From a bacterium (GTDB taxonomy: Bacteria; Zhuqueibacterota; Zhuqueibacteria; Residuimicrobiales; Residuimicrobiaceae): DNA of 64,000 bases. The notes under the pieces are model-generated. The model ran no database searches, was not told the DNA's origin, and saw nothing but the letters and a program-made list of their open reading frames with translations. This document shows, piece after piece, positions 17,224 to 25,637 of the stretch. The position numbers were made by a program, and so were the translations under genes. The first letter of the stretch is position 1, and every line of letters starts with the position of its first letter. Where the stretch lies: assembly GCA_029565685.1 (NCBI GenBank), contig JAKQNR010000017.1, forward strand, positions 62,001-126,000, written 5' to 3'.

Positions 17224-18324
17224 TCAGCAGCCGGAGATTTTTTTAAACACATCTACAACGCGTCGTCCGGCTTTTCCGTCCCACAAAGGGGGGATGGCTT
17301 TGCGTTTCAGTCTGCCTGCCAGGGCTTCCCGGGCGTAATGCACCATGGCATCGACGGTTAACGGCACCAGCCGGTTGGATCCCAGCGTGATCGTGATCGG
17401 CCTTTCCGTGTTCTCCCGCAGGGTCAGACAGGGAATGTTAAGATAGGTCGTTTCCTCCTGAATGCCGCCGGAATCGGTGATTACATAACGGGCTTCGCTC
17501 ATCAACCGGAGAAAGGCCAGATAACCCAGCGGTTCTGCCAAGATCAGCCGGTCCAAAGAACGGATCAGCGGATCGAGGCCGAATTGGCTCACCATTTTCC
17601 GTGTACGCGGGTGGATGGGAAAGACGATGGGCGTCTCTTTTTGCAAAATCTCCACAGCCGATAGGATGCGCCGAAGAACTTGCGGTTGGTCCACGTTCGA
17701 AGGCCGGTGCAGCGTCATGAGCGCATACTGATGGGCTTGCACGCCCAGCTCCTGTTGAATGGTCGATGACCGGCTTTTGTCAAGATGCTCCACCAGCGAG
17801 TCGATCATCACGTTGCCCACCAGGTGCATTTTTTCGGGATTGGTTCCCTCTTCAAGCAGGTGATCCCAGCCGCTCTGTTCGGTGATGAAGAACAGATCGC
17901 TGATGCGATCGGTCAGCAGCCGGTTGATCTCCTCGGGCATGGTACGGTCGCCGCTGCGCAAACCGGATTCCACATGCGCGACGGGGATATGCAGTTTGGC
18001 CGCCACCAGGCTGACCGCCAGCGTTGAATTGACGTCGCCCACCACCAGCACCCAATCCGGCCGCTCCTGCATAAAAATTTTTTCTACGGCCACCATCACC
18101 GCGGCGGTCTGCTCCGCGTGGGTGCCGGAGCCTACGCCGAGATACAGATCCGGCTCCGGCATCTCCAATTCGACAAAAAAAGTGTGCGACATTCTGGCGT
18201 CGTAATGCTGGCCCGTATGCAACAACACGGGCTTAAACTGCGGATCCGCCGCCATACGGCGGTGGATGGGCGCCACTTTCATGAAATTCGGCCGCGCGCC
18301 CACTACGTTGACGATTTTAAGCAT
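17224..18324 (-). CDS. wecB: UDP-N-acetylglucosamine 2-epimerase (non-hydrolysing)
   Basis: Converts UDP-GlcNAc to UDP-ManNAc for surface polysaccharide. 366 residues, the usual length. Landmarks: VVGARPNFMKVAPIHR at the N-terminus, LLHTGQHYDARMS, VVGDVNSTLAVSLVAAKL, HVESGLRSGDRTMPEEINR, the GNVMIDSL motif, and TDSGGIQEETTYLNIPCLTLRENTERP near the end, here given in parts as TDSGGIQEE and TLRENTERP. No signal, cytoplasmic. It lies between the exporter and rmlB on the same strand with short gaps. Confidence 0.94.
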   Translation of the reverse strand: MLKIVNVVGARPNFMKVAPIHRRMAADPQFKPVLLHTGQHYDARMSHTFFVELEMPEPDLYLGVGSGTHAEQTAAVMVAVEKIFMQERPDWVLVVGDVNSTLAVSLVAAKLHIPVAHVESGLRSGDRTMPEEINRLLTDRISDLFFITEQSGWDHLLEEGTNPEKMHLVGNVMIDSLVEHLDKSRSSTIQQELGVQAHQYALMTLHRPSNVDQPQVLRRILSAVEILQKETPIVFPIHPRTRKMVSQFGLDPLIRSLDRLILAEPLGYLAFLRLMSEARYVITDSGGIQEETTYLNIPCLTLRENTERPITITLGSNRLVPLTVDAMVHYAREALAGRLKRKAIPPLWDGKAGRRVVDVFKKISGC

Positions 18325-18375
18325 ACGGCGCCTGTTTGTTGATGTTGGGCAAGAGGATTCGGCATTGCAGCGTGT

Positions 18376-19383
18376 TCATAGATCTTGACGGTAATTCTGT
18401 TTGTAAAAAGCAAGATACTCACCGGTTTTCAGCCGGGTCCACCAGGCGCGATTCTCCTGATACCAGACGATGGTGGAGGCGATGGCCTGATCAAATGCAA
18501 AGGCCGGCCGCCAGCCCAGGCTGCGGATCTTCGCCGTGTCCACCGAATAACGGCGATCATGTCCCAGACGGTCCTGAACAAAGGTCTTTAGGCTTTGGGG
18601 CTTGTTCAGCATTTTGAGAATCGTATCCGTAATTTGCAGATTGGTGAGCTCATTGCCTGCACCGATGTTGTACACCTGTCCGTCCAGGCCGTGTTCGATG
18701 AGAAAGTCGACAGCAGCGCAGTGATCCAACACATAGATCCAGTCGCGCACGTTGAGACCGTCTCCATAGATCGGCAGGCTTTTATCCTCCAGCGCATTGG
18801 TGACAAAAAGCGGGATCAGTTTTTCCGGATATTGCCAGGGGCCATAATTGTTCGAACAGCGGGTGATGATCACCGGCAGCTTGTAGGTGACATAATAGGA
18901 AAAGGCCAACCGATCGGCGCCCGCTTTGGAGGCCGAATAGGGGCTGGAGGGCTCGAGTGCGTCGGTCTCTTTGAAAGAGCCGTTGATGATGCTGCCATAG
19001 ACCTCATCCGTGCTGATCTGGATGAATTTCTTAATTTTATTTTTGCGCGCAGCTTCCAGCAGAACAAAGGCGCCGTAGACATCGGTTTTGATGAAATCAT
19101 CCGGCTGACCGATGGAACGGTCTACATGGCTTTCAGCGGCAAAGTTGACTACCACGTCGATGTCCGGCATGATCTGAGCGACCAGCCGGCTGTCGCAGAT
19201 GTCGCCCTTGATGAATCGATAGTTCGAGCGCTGCTCGATGTCAGTCAGATTTTCCAGATTGCCGGCATAGGTCAGCTTGTCCAAGTTGGTGATCTGCACG
19301 GTTTGATCGTACCGCTGCATCAGAAAACGGATAAAATTGCTGCCGATAAATCCGGCGCCGCCGGTAACCAGATAGCGGGTCAT
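18376..19383 (-). CDS. rmlB: dTDP-glucose 4,6-dehydratase
   Basis: Extended short-chain dehydrogenase that makes dTDP-4-keto-6-deoxyglucose, a precursor of rhamnose and other deoxysugars. 335 residues from the ATG at 19383, which has AGGAGAAGGA upstream; an upstream in-frame start adds 25 unconserved residues. Landmarks: NAD-binding VTGGAGFIGSNFIRF, AAESHVDRSI, QISTDEVYGS with the Asp-Glu pair used in dehydration, YSASKAGADRL with the YxxxK catalytic pair, RCSNNYGPWQYPEKLIP, and DRLGHDRRYSVD. It is the first gene of the minus-strand polysaccharide block; the other rml genes are not in the window. Confidence 0.94.
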   Translation of the reverse strand: MTRYLVTGGAGFIGSNFIRFLMQRYDQTVQITNLDKLTYAGNLENLTDIEQRSNYRFIKGDICDSRLVAQIMPDIDVVVNFAAESHVDRSIGQPDDFIKTDVYGAFVLLEAARKNKIKKFIQISTDEVYGSIINGSFKETDALEPSSPYSASKAGADRLAFSYYVTYKLPVIITRCSNNYGPWQYPEKLIPLFVTNALEDKSLPIYGDGLNVRDWIYVLDHCAAVDFLIEHGLDGQVYNIGAGNELTNLQITDTILKMLNKPQSLKTFVQDRLGHDRRYSVDTAKIRSLGWRPAFAFDQAIASTIVWYQENRAWWTRLKTGEYLAFYKQNYRQDL

Positions 19384-19695
19384 GAGGGATCCTTCTCCTA
19401 GTGATCTTGAAAGGCTTACAGCCGGCGCCGGATTTTGTGGGTGCGGTACGCCGGACAATCGTAGATACGGTAAAACCGCCTAATCTGCGGAGGAATCGGG
19501 TATTCAAGTTGTTATTAATTTTCAAATTTACAAAGCGCACCGATGAAAGTCAAACGGTTTCTCCCAGTGGATGCAGCAATGGTTGTCCTTTGAAAATTGA
19601 TTAAAATGCCCTACATTGATGCATTCAGCGATGAGCCGGACCGGTTGGAAAACCTGTACCGGCGGTAGAGCAACTGATCAAAATAGGCCGATGAT
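19384..19695. other. intergenic region between rmlB and nadE
   Basis: About 310 bases between two divergent genes, so it should hold promoters for both. An AT-rich stretch near 19505-19535 is a likely promoter zone but no clear -35/-10 pair stands out. A 20-codon frame, ATG at 19606 to TAG at 19666, encodes MPYIDAFSDEPDRLENLYRR without a visible ribosome site. It may be a leader peptide or chance. Confidence 0.4.
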
Positions 19696-21432
19696 ATGGA
19701 CGAAAATCGAACCCTGCGCCTAGGACTGGTGCAGATGAACAGCACCGTGGGCGATCTGGAAACCAACAAACAAAAAATTGTCGGGTATATCGAGCAGGGA
19801 CGGCAACAGGGCTGTGATCTTCTCGCCTTTCCGGAGCTGGCCTTGACCGGCTATCCGCCTGAAGACCTACTGCTGCGCAAGCAGTTTGTCGAGAAGCAGA
19901 GCCGGGTGCTGGCCGAGATCGCCGCCCTGGTCAAGGACGAGGCGGTGATCCTGGGCTGTGTGGAACAGGCGAACGGTTTTTTGTATAACAGCGCCGCCGT
20001 GTTGTTTCAGGGCCGGCAGGTGGCTTCGTACCATAAAGTCAACCTGCCCAATTACAGTGTGTTTGATGAACAACGCTATTTCAAGTCCGGCCATCTGCCT
20101 CTCGTGCTGCAGCTAGGCCGGGTTCGTATCGGCGTCAGCATCTGCGAGGACATTTGGGTTGAAGACTCGGTGGTGGAGGCCGAGGCGTTTGACGGTCAGG
20201 CCCAGGTGCTGTTGAACCTTTCCGCCAGTCCCTACCATGTGGCTAAAGGAGCCGCGCGGCTCGCGCTGCTGCAGAACAAGGCGCGAAAAACGCGCAGCGC
20301 CGTGGTCTATGTCAATCTAGTGGGCGGACAGGATGAATTGGTGTTTGACGGACAGAGCCTGGTGATCGATGAGAATGGACGCGTGCTGCACGCGATGAAG
20401 ATCTTTCAGGAAGAGATGCAGGTTCTTGATCTGGATATCGCCGGCGTTCAGGCCGATGCAAACGACAAAACATTTTTAGCCAAAGAGTTTCAATCGTCCT
20501 TTGCCGAGTTCGCCCTGGTGCAGCTGCCGAAAAGAACGATCACGTCGGCGGTTTTCCGCGGCAACCGCTCCATGAACACGTTGTCCAAAGCCGAGGAGGT
20601 CTATCAGGCGTTGCTCATGGGCCTTTCTGATTACGCCAGTAAAAACCGGTTCAAGAAAGTCTGTTTGGGCCTCAGCGGCGGCATCGATTCCGCGCTGGTG
20701 ACCGCTTTGGCGGTGGACGCACTGGGGAAGGAGAATGTGGTGGCTGTCTCCATGCCCTCGCCGTTCTCTTCGACCGGCAGCGTCGAAGACGCCAAGCAGC
20801 TGGCCGATAATTTCGCCATCCGTTTTATCTATTATCCGATCCGTGCTTTGTTCGAAGAGTATCTCGACACGTTGCAAGAGACCTTTAACGGGCTGGCCCC
20901 GGATGTGACTGAGGAGAACTTGCAGGCGCGCATCCGCGGCAACCTGCTCATGGCGTTGTCCAATAAATTCGGCTGGCTGGTGCTGGTGACCGGCAATAAA
21001 AGCGAGGTGAGCGTGGGCTATTGCACTATCTATGGCGATACCGCCGGCGGCTTTGCCCCGCTCAAAGATGTTTACAAAACCTTGGTCTATGAGCTGTGCC
21101 GCTATCGCAATCAGACGGCTGGATTCGACATCATCCCAGCCGCGATTCTGGAAAAGCCGCCCTCCGCAGAATTGCGTCCCAATCAAAAGGATCAGGACAG
21201 CCTGCCGCCCTATGATTTGCTGGATGCCATTCTGGAGCTCTATGTCGAGAAGGAGATGGGCGTGCCGGAGATTGTGGAACGCGGCTATGACCTGGAGGTG
21301 GTGCGCAAAGTGGCGCGTCTGGTGGATTTCAGCGAATATAAGCGACGACAGGCGGCGCCGGGCGTCAAGATCACTCCTCGCGCCTTTGGCAAGGACCGGC
21401 GCATGCCGATCACCAACGGCTTTCGTTTCTGA
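19696..21432 (+). CDS. nadE: NAD+ synthase, glutamine-hydrolysing
   Basis: Last step of NAD synthesis: amidates nicotinic acid adenine dinucleotide using ammonia from glutamine. 578 residues, two domains. The N-terminal nitrilase-type glutaminase (about 1-270) shows the Glu in FPELALTGYPPED, Lys in YHKVNLPNYSVFDE and Cys in VSICEDIW. The C-terminal synthetase domain has the PP-loop LSGGIDSALV near residue 328, then SMPSPFSS, VTGNKSEVSVGYCTIYGD and PPSAELRPNQKDQDSLPPY in its usual place. Cytoplasmic, apparently monocistronic and convergent with the nucleotidyltransferase gene. Confidence 0.96.
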   Translation: MDENRTLRLGLVQMNSTVGDLETNKQKIVGYIEQGRQQGCDLLAFPELALTGYPPEDLLLRKQFVEKQSRVLAEIAALVKDEAVILGCVEQANGFLYNSAAVLFQGRQVASYHKVNLPNYSVFDEQRYFKSGHLPLVLQLGRVRIGVSICEDIWVEDSVVEAEAFDGQAQVLLNLSASPYHVAKGAARLALLQNKARKTRSAVVYVNLVGGQDELVFDGQSLVIDENGRVLHAMKIFQEEMQVLDLDIAGVQADANDKTFLAKEFQSSFAEFALVQLPKRTITSAVFRGNRSMNTLSKAEEVYQALLMGLSDYASKNRFKKVCLGLSGGIDSALVTALAVDALGKENVVAVSMPSPFSSTGSVEDAKQLADNFAIRFIYYPIRALFEEYLDTLQETFNGLAPDVTEENLQARIRGNLLMALSNKFGWLVLVTGNKSEVSVGYCTIYGDTAGGFAPLKDVYKTLVYELCRYRNQTAGFDIIPAAILEKPPSAELRPNQKDQDSLPPYDLLDAILELYVEKEMGVPEIVERGYDLEVVRKVARLVDFSEYKRRQAAPGVKITPRAFGKDRRMPITNGFRF

Positions 21433-21479
21433 AAAGATACACGGTTTAAAGCTGTCTGGGGAGACCGATGAATGGCCGG

Positions 21480-21502
21480 CGCGTCGGCTGTCAGCCGGCG
21501 CG
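21480..21502. terminator. possible hairpin between convergent genes
   Basis: Arms CGCGTCGGCTG and CAGCCGGCGCG pair over 11 positions with one mismatch and almost no loop. It lies at the junction of nadE and the nucleotidyltransferase gene, overlapping the latter's last codons. There is no T run, so a terminator role is uncertain. Confidence 0.3.
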
Positions 21503-22246
21503 TCTCAACGTCGCCTCATAGGCTGCCACCAATTTCTGCGCCCTGGAATAATCCTCCGGAGTGTCCATTTCAATACTGGGCCATTCACAGGTGTCTACGG
21601 CATAGAGCGGCACTCCATGATCCAGCAGCTCCTGCACCGAATACTCGAACACCTGGTCCAGGATGCGCTCCTTGACGATGCGCCGTTCCAGGACCCGGTA
21701 CAATTTGTCCATATAGGCTGCGGAAAACTTGCGGATGCCGACCGCTTCGCCCACCGCTCGGCTGATGTCCACCGGTTTGCCCATTTCCACGATGCGGGAC
21801 GATGATCCGTCCAGAATCACCTTGACCGCCTCTTCATCCAAATGACTTTTACTGTTGATGGCGACGATGTCCGCTTCCTGCGCCTTGAGCAGTTTGTTCA
21901 TGGCCCCGGGATAAAACCACAAGTCCGCGTCCACTAAAAAAATTTCCTGCCCCTGCGCATAGGGTTTGGTTTTATACAGCGACACGCTGTCGCTGGTGGT
22001 GGCATAGATCTCATTGGTGATGAAGCGATAATTCATGCCGTGCGGATGGGCTTGAATGTACTCTTTGATCATCTCTTCCTGATACCCGGTGACCATCAGC
22101 ACATCGGTGAGCCCGCCGGCCGAGATGGTCTGCAGGATCTGTTCGAGGATCGGCTTGCCTTCGATGGGCAGCAGACATTTGGGCATATGATCGGTCAGAG
22201 GACGCATTCGATAAGAGGAACCCGCAGCCAGTACGACAGCGATCAT
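21491..22246 (-). CDS. sugar/inositol-phosphate nucleotidyltransferase
   Basis: A 251-residue MobA/GlmU-like nucleotidyltransferase. The signature is at the N-terminus: VVLAAGSSYRMRPLTDHMPK, with the Gly-rich loop and the conserved Lys, then LLPIEGKPIL. The metal Asp is in FLVDADLWFYPG. The family includes phosphocholine, inositol-phosphate and sugar-phosphate cytidylyl- or uridylyltransferases. Its start overlaps the stop of the CDP-alcohol phosphotransferase gene (ATGA), so the two are coupled. That pairing suggests it makes a CDP-activated alcohol for its partner, as IPCT and DIPPS do in inositol-phosphate lipid or solute synthesis. Substrate not proved. Confidence 0.82.
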   Translation of the reverse strand: MIAVVLAAGSSYRMRPLTDHMPKCLLPIEGKPILEQILQTISAGGLTDVLMVTGYQEEMIKEYIQAHPHGMNYRFITNEIYATTSDSVSLYKTKPYAQGQEIFLVDADLWFYPGAMNKLLKAQEADIVAINSKSHLDEEAVKVILDGSSSRIVEMGKPVDISRAVGEAVGIRKFSAAYMDKLYRVLERRIVKERILDQVFEYSVQELLDHGVPLYAVDTCEWPSIEMDTPEDYSRAQKLVAAYEATLRRAG

Positions 22247-23121
22247 TTAGCCTCCACAGTGATTTTACTGAAACGATGGACAAAGAAGGATTCGGTCAGA
22301 ATGAGCATGACCAGATACAGGTTGCCGGCGATCAGGGTGATCCAGAGATACCACTCCAGGCGATTCAGCAGTGCGGCGAGAACGGCCAGGGTGATGTGGG
22401 TCGAACTGCCTAGAAAGGACCAGCTGCGCAGAAGAAAGGAACGATGGTCAGGATAATCATTAAACATTTTAAAGTCGTTAAAGGTGACCCGGGTCATCCG
22501 GATGCCGAATCGTTGAATGGCGATATAGGCCAGACCGCTGCGGATGATCATTTTTTCCAGTAACCCGTTCTGTCGTCCGGCCAGCTGACGGCGGTGCTGC
22601 CGCAGGCTCTGCTCGTCGATGACGAAGGCGTCTGATTCAAGCGAGTCGGATTTGGCGTAAAAGTGGCGCCGCTGATCCACCAGAATGTTCTGGAACGCCC
22701 GGCTGAATCCTGCCGCCAGTATCAGCAAAAAGACCGGCAGCGGATCGTTTTCCTGCATCAGGAAGATGGTGATCCCGATCAGGGTGGAGGCGCCGACGAT
22801 GTAATCGAAAAAGCCGTCGACGATGCCTCCCAGGTAAGTGCCGTTCTTTTTCAACCGGGCCAGCTGACCGTCGGCGCAGTCCATCACATTCGCCAAGAGT
22901 AAAAACAGGGCCGCCGGCAATAGAGAGGCGCCGGCAAAAGAGAGGGCGGACAGCACGCCGAAAACCATGCCTATATAAGTGATCTGATTGGGAGTGATGG
23001 GGGACCAGGAGACAGCTTTGACGAACCCATAGCCGAGCAGACGATAAAAGTAAAGGTCGATGAGCTCTTCGACTTCTATATCTTTGAGCGAGTTTTTATA
23101 GTCACGCCAATTGAAAATCAC
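22243..23121 (-). CDS. CDP-alcohol phosphatidyltransferase family membrane protein
   Basis: Integral membrane enzyme of 292 residues that transfers a phospho-alcohol from a CDP carrier to a second alcohol. It starts with GTG at 23121, nine bases after GAGGA. The family motif D-x2-D-G-x2-A-R-x8-G-x3-D-x3-D is intact at DCADGQLARLKKNGTYLGG followed by IVDGFFD. Hydrophobic segments occur near residues 55-85, 115-140 and 225-285. It is upstream of and overlaps the nucleotidyltransferase gene. A phospholipid head-group or phosphodiester role is likely; the acceptor cannot be told from sequence. Confidence 0.86.
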   Translation of the reverse strand: MIFNWRDYKNSLKDIEVEELIDLYFYRLLGYGFVKAVSWSPITPNQITYIGMVFGVLSALSFAGASLLPAALFLLLANVMDCADGQLARLKKNGTYLGGIVDGFFDYIVGASTLIGITIFLMQENDPLPVFLLILAAGFSRAFQNILVDQRRHFYAKSDSLESDAFVIDEQSLRQHRRQLAGRQNGLLEKMIIRSGLAYIAIQRFGIRMTRVTFNDFKMFNDYPDHRSFLLRSWSFLGSSTHITLAVLAALLNRLEWYLWITLIAGNLYLVMLILTESFFVHRFSKITVEAK

Positions 23122-23485
23122 TCGGGTTTCCTCATTTTTTAAGAAGCATATTACAGAACTTTAAGATATTTGTCAATGAAATTTTGATTTGAAAAAGCGT
23201 TTCTAGAAGCTTGAGCTTTATATTGCAGTGAAGCAGGGCAGACTGCCTGTTTGGGTGGTGCATGGCTTTCTGGGATCCAAGGAGGCAAAAGACGCCAGCA
23301 GCCAGGCGTGGGAGAACGCCGGCGAGGAAAGCGGGCGCTGCGGCTATGGCAGAGATGAGGCGGAACAGGGCAAAGGGGCGAGGGAAAAAGCTTGCTTGTA
23401 AGGCCGGCTTTTTTTTATATTACTGCGCCAGAATAAAGGGTGTAGCTGTCGCTGTTCCTGCATCTTAATCTTAGGAGTCCTTTCC
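23122..23485. other. intergenic region, no gene supported
   Basis: Divergent 364-base interval between the CDP-alcohol transferase and guaA-like genes. It is AT-rich near 23150-23220, where both promoters may lie. A 68-codon frame at 23262-23468 is rich in Arg, Lys and Ala and looks like purine-rich chance coding. No structured RNA recognised. Confidence 0.4.
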
Positions 23486-24448
23486 ATGATTGAAGAGATC
23501 AAAGCCCGTCGGCTCGATGCCGAGCAGTTCATCAAGGAAAAAACGCGTGAAATTCGCGATATCGTCGGCGACGGCATGGCGCTCAACGCCCTGTCGGGCG
23601 GCGTCGATTCGTCCACAGTCACCCTGCTTGGCCACAAGGCGCTGAAAAAAAGGCTTCAAACCGTGTTTATCGACAACGGGCTGATGCGCGCCCATGAGCC
23701 TGAGCAAGTGGTGGCCCTTTTCAAGAAATTGGGAGTGAAGGTGAAGGTGGTCGATGCGCAGGAGGAGTTTTTCGCTGCGCTGAAGGGGCTGACCGATCCG
23801 GAGCAAAAACGGGAGGCGATCACCCAGACTTTTTACAAGCAGGTGTTCGGCCGCATCGTGCGCGACAGCGGCGCCAAGTTTTTGCTTCAGGGCACCATCC
23901 TCACGGATGTGGATGAGACGGTGGCCGGCATCAAACGCCAGCACAATGTGTTTCAACAGCTGGGCATCGATCCGCAGCAGGCTTTCGGCTATCGCATTCT
24001 GGAGCCGCTGATTCAGCTGCGCAAGGACGGCGTGCGCAAACTCGGCAAGGCGCTGGGTCTTCCGCCGGCGCTGTTCAAACGGATCCCCTTTCCCGGCCCG
24101 GCGCTGGCCGCTCGAGTGATCGGCGAAGCCACTCCGGAGCGGATCGAAACCGTACGCCAGGCGACCGCTATTGTGGAAAAAAGACTGAAAAGCGTCAAGG
24201 CGTTCCAGTACCTGGCCATCCTGCACAGCGATCGCGTAACCGGCATGCGCGACGGCAAACGCGATTTCGGCATGCAGATCGAGATCCGCTGCTGGGACAG
24301 CGTCGACGCTCGTGTCGCCACGCCTACACGGCTGCCGTACAGACTGCTGGAGGCGATGGCGGGCGAAATTCTTGATAAAGTAGCAGGCGTGGTCAGCGTG
24401 ACCTATAACATTGCGACCAAGCCGCCCTCCACCATCGAGGCGGTGTAG
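23486..24448 (+). CDS. GMP synthase ATP-pyrophosphatase subunit, stand-alone (GuaAb-like)
   Basis: Converts XMP to GMP with ATP and ammonia. 320 residues matching only the C-terminal two thirds of ordinary GuaA: PP-loop LSGGVDSSTV at 36-45, FIDNGLMRAHE, GTILTDVDE, FGYRILEPL, the conserved FPFPGP-like IPFPGPALAARVIGE, RDFGMQIEIRCWDS and the end ATKPPSTIEAV. The glutamine amidotransferase domain is absent and no partner lies beside it, so this resembles the split archaeal enzyme. TTAGGAG precedes the ATG. It may use free ammonia, use a GuaAa encoded elsewhere, or be a paralogue of a fused GuaA. Confidence 0.87.
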   Translation: MIEEIKARRLDAEQFIKEKTREIRDIVGDGMALNALSGGVDSSTVTLLGHKALKKRLQTVFIDNGLMRAHEPEQVVALFKKLGVKVKVVDAQEEFFAALKGLTDPEQKREAITQTFYKQVFGRIVRDSGAKFLLQGTILTDVDETVAGIKRQHNVFQQLGIDPQQAFGYRILEPLIQLRKDGVRKLGKALGLPPALFKRIPFPGPALAARVIGEATPERIETVRQATAIVEKRLKSVKAFQYLAILHSDRVTGMRDGKRDFGMQIEIRCWDSVDARVATPTRLPYRLLEAMAGEILDKVAGVVSVTYNIATKPPSTIEAV

Positions 24449-24562
24449 CCGTCACAGGGTATCAAAGTGAGCAAAAAATCTGCTTGGGATATTCCTGTAT
24501 TTTTTCGCTAGGAGATATTCTCCGGGGGATCAAACGGCGTTGAGACGAACTTTTTTTTACTG

Positions 24563-25543
24563 TTAAGGTTGGACAAAAGTGCTGCCATCCCACAGCCAGC
24601 TCAACATCGTGGCGAACACGCTGGCTCCGATCTCGGCTGTATCGTAGAGTTGTTCCAACTCATCGCCCAATCTTGTTTTTCCCCTGATCAATCCAGTGCA
24701 GTTGGTCAAACGCGTCCATTCTGTCGACAGGATCGTGACCGGCTCGGGCAACGGGGTTGGTGAATAGAATCCCGCTGACGCAAGAATCGGCGCTACAGGA
24801 ACAAATTCGCCGCCGGTGATCTGGACAACCATACAGGAGCTGCTGTCGCACTTGATCGCATCCCAATCCGACGCAAGCACCGGCACAGAGCCAGGGGCTA
24901 GCACGCGGGCGGCGATGCGAAACGCCTCCGTTGTGTCGGTCGGCCGCACCAGCGCCAGCAGATCAGCGGCAGGGTCGTTCAGGGCCGTAGCCGGCACCAG
25001 CTCGAGACAGCGGCCCAGATAGGGCAGCAGATCAGTGGGCGCCGGGCCGAGGGATAAAGCCGGCGGCAACCGGCGACCGGATGCGCTCAGCGGCAGCACA
25101 CAGCCCTGCTCATGCAGCCTGTTCCGTCCCTGCTGCAGCGCTGAATAGAAATCGCTGCGCACCATGAACCACAGCGGAATGGCGCCTTGGCTAGCGCCTT
25201 CTGGTCTATCGTTGGCCAGCGGCACCATGCGTAGGGGCGGCCTGGGCGGCGTCCAGCCCAAAGGCGGATTGGGGCCGGCCACGCCGAGGATGCCGGCCAA
25301 CACCTGCGCTAGCATCTCCTCCTGCTTGGATTCACGCAGCAGATTCAGATAGCCGCCTATCTCGGTGATGTTCTGCGGCGCCGGAACCCGCGAGCCCACT
25401 ACATCCCCCTGCAACGCCAGCCGGCGAAGGAGGATGTTCTGCGCCTCACAAAGATCGGGATTATGCGCCTGTTGGAAGAGTTCCAGCAAGGATTCGAAAA
25501 AATTCGTTGCAGTCGGATCTGCAACGGTGTCTGTATTCGCCAT
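24563..25543 (-). CDS. protein of unknown function, 326 aa, partner of the 1131-aa protein
   Basis: Not recognised. The N-terminal third is helical (FFESLLELFQQAHNPDLCEA, NILLRRLALQGDV) followed by RVPAPQNITEIGGYLNLL and a hydrophobic helix (EMLAQVLAGILGVAG). A Pro-rich linker leads to a mixed domain with WFMVRSDFYSAL, and the end (LYDTAEIGASVFATMLSWLW) is again hydrophobic. No signal peptide and no catalytic motif. It lies 94 nt behind the 1131-residue gene on the same strand and probably belongs to its operon; GGAGGCGACC precedes the ATG. Five Cys, unpaired in any obvious motif. Could be a structural or assembly partner of the large protein, by position only. Confidence 0.7.
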   Translation of the reverse strand: MANTDTVADPTATNFFESLLELFQQAHNPDLCEAQNILLRRLALQGDVVGSRVPAPQNITEIGGYLNLLRESKQEEMLAQVLAGILGVAGPNPPLGWTPPRPPLRMVPLANDRPEGASQGAIPLWFMVRSDFYSALQQGRNRLHEQGCVLPLSASGRRLPPALSLGPAPTDLLPYLGRCLELVPATALNDPAADLLALVRPTDTTEAFRIAARVLAPGSVPVLASDWDAIKCDSSSCMVVQITGGEFVPVAPILASAGFYSPTPLPEPVTILSTEWTRLTNCTGLIRGKTRLGDELEQLYDTAEIGASVFATMLSWLWDGSTFVQP

Positions 25544-25637
25544 GGTCGCCTCCTAGAATCGCGACAAAATTTCGCCGGCATAGGATTGGAAGAATAGTTG
25601 AAAATATGTTGATTGGTCAATCCTCTTTCCCTGGTGT

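Noticed and set aside
23262..23468. 68-codon basic protein before the GMP synthase gene
   Set aside because: Arg/Ala/Lys-rich, no family, probably purine-rich chance coding.
24511..24523. Dyad GGAGA-TAT-TCTCC between convergent genes as a terminator
   Set aside because: Only five base pairs and no adjacent T run.
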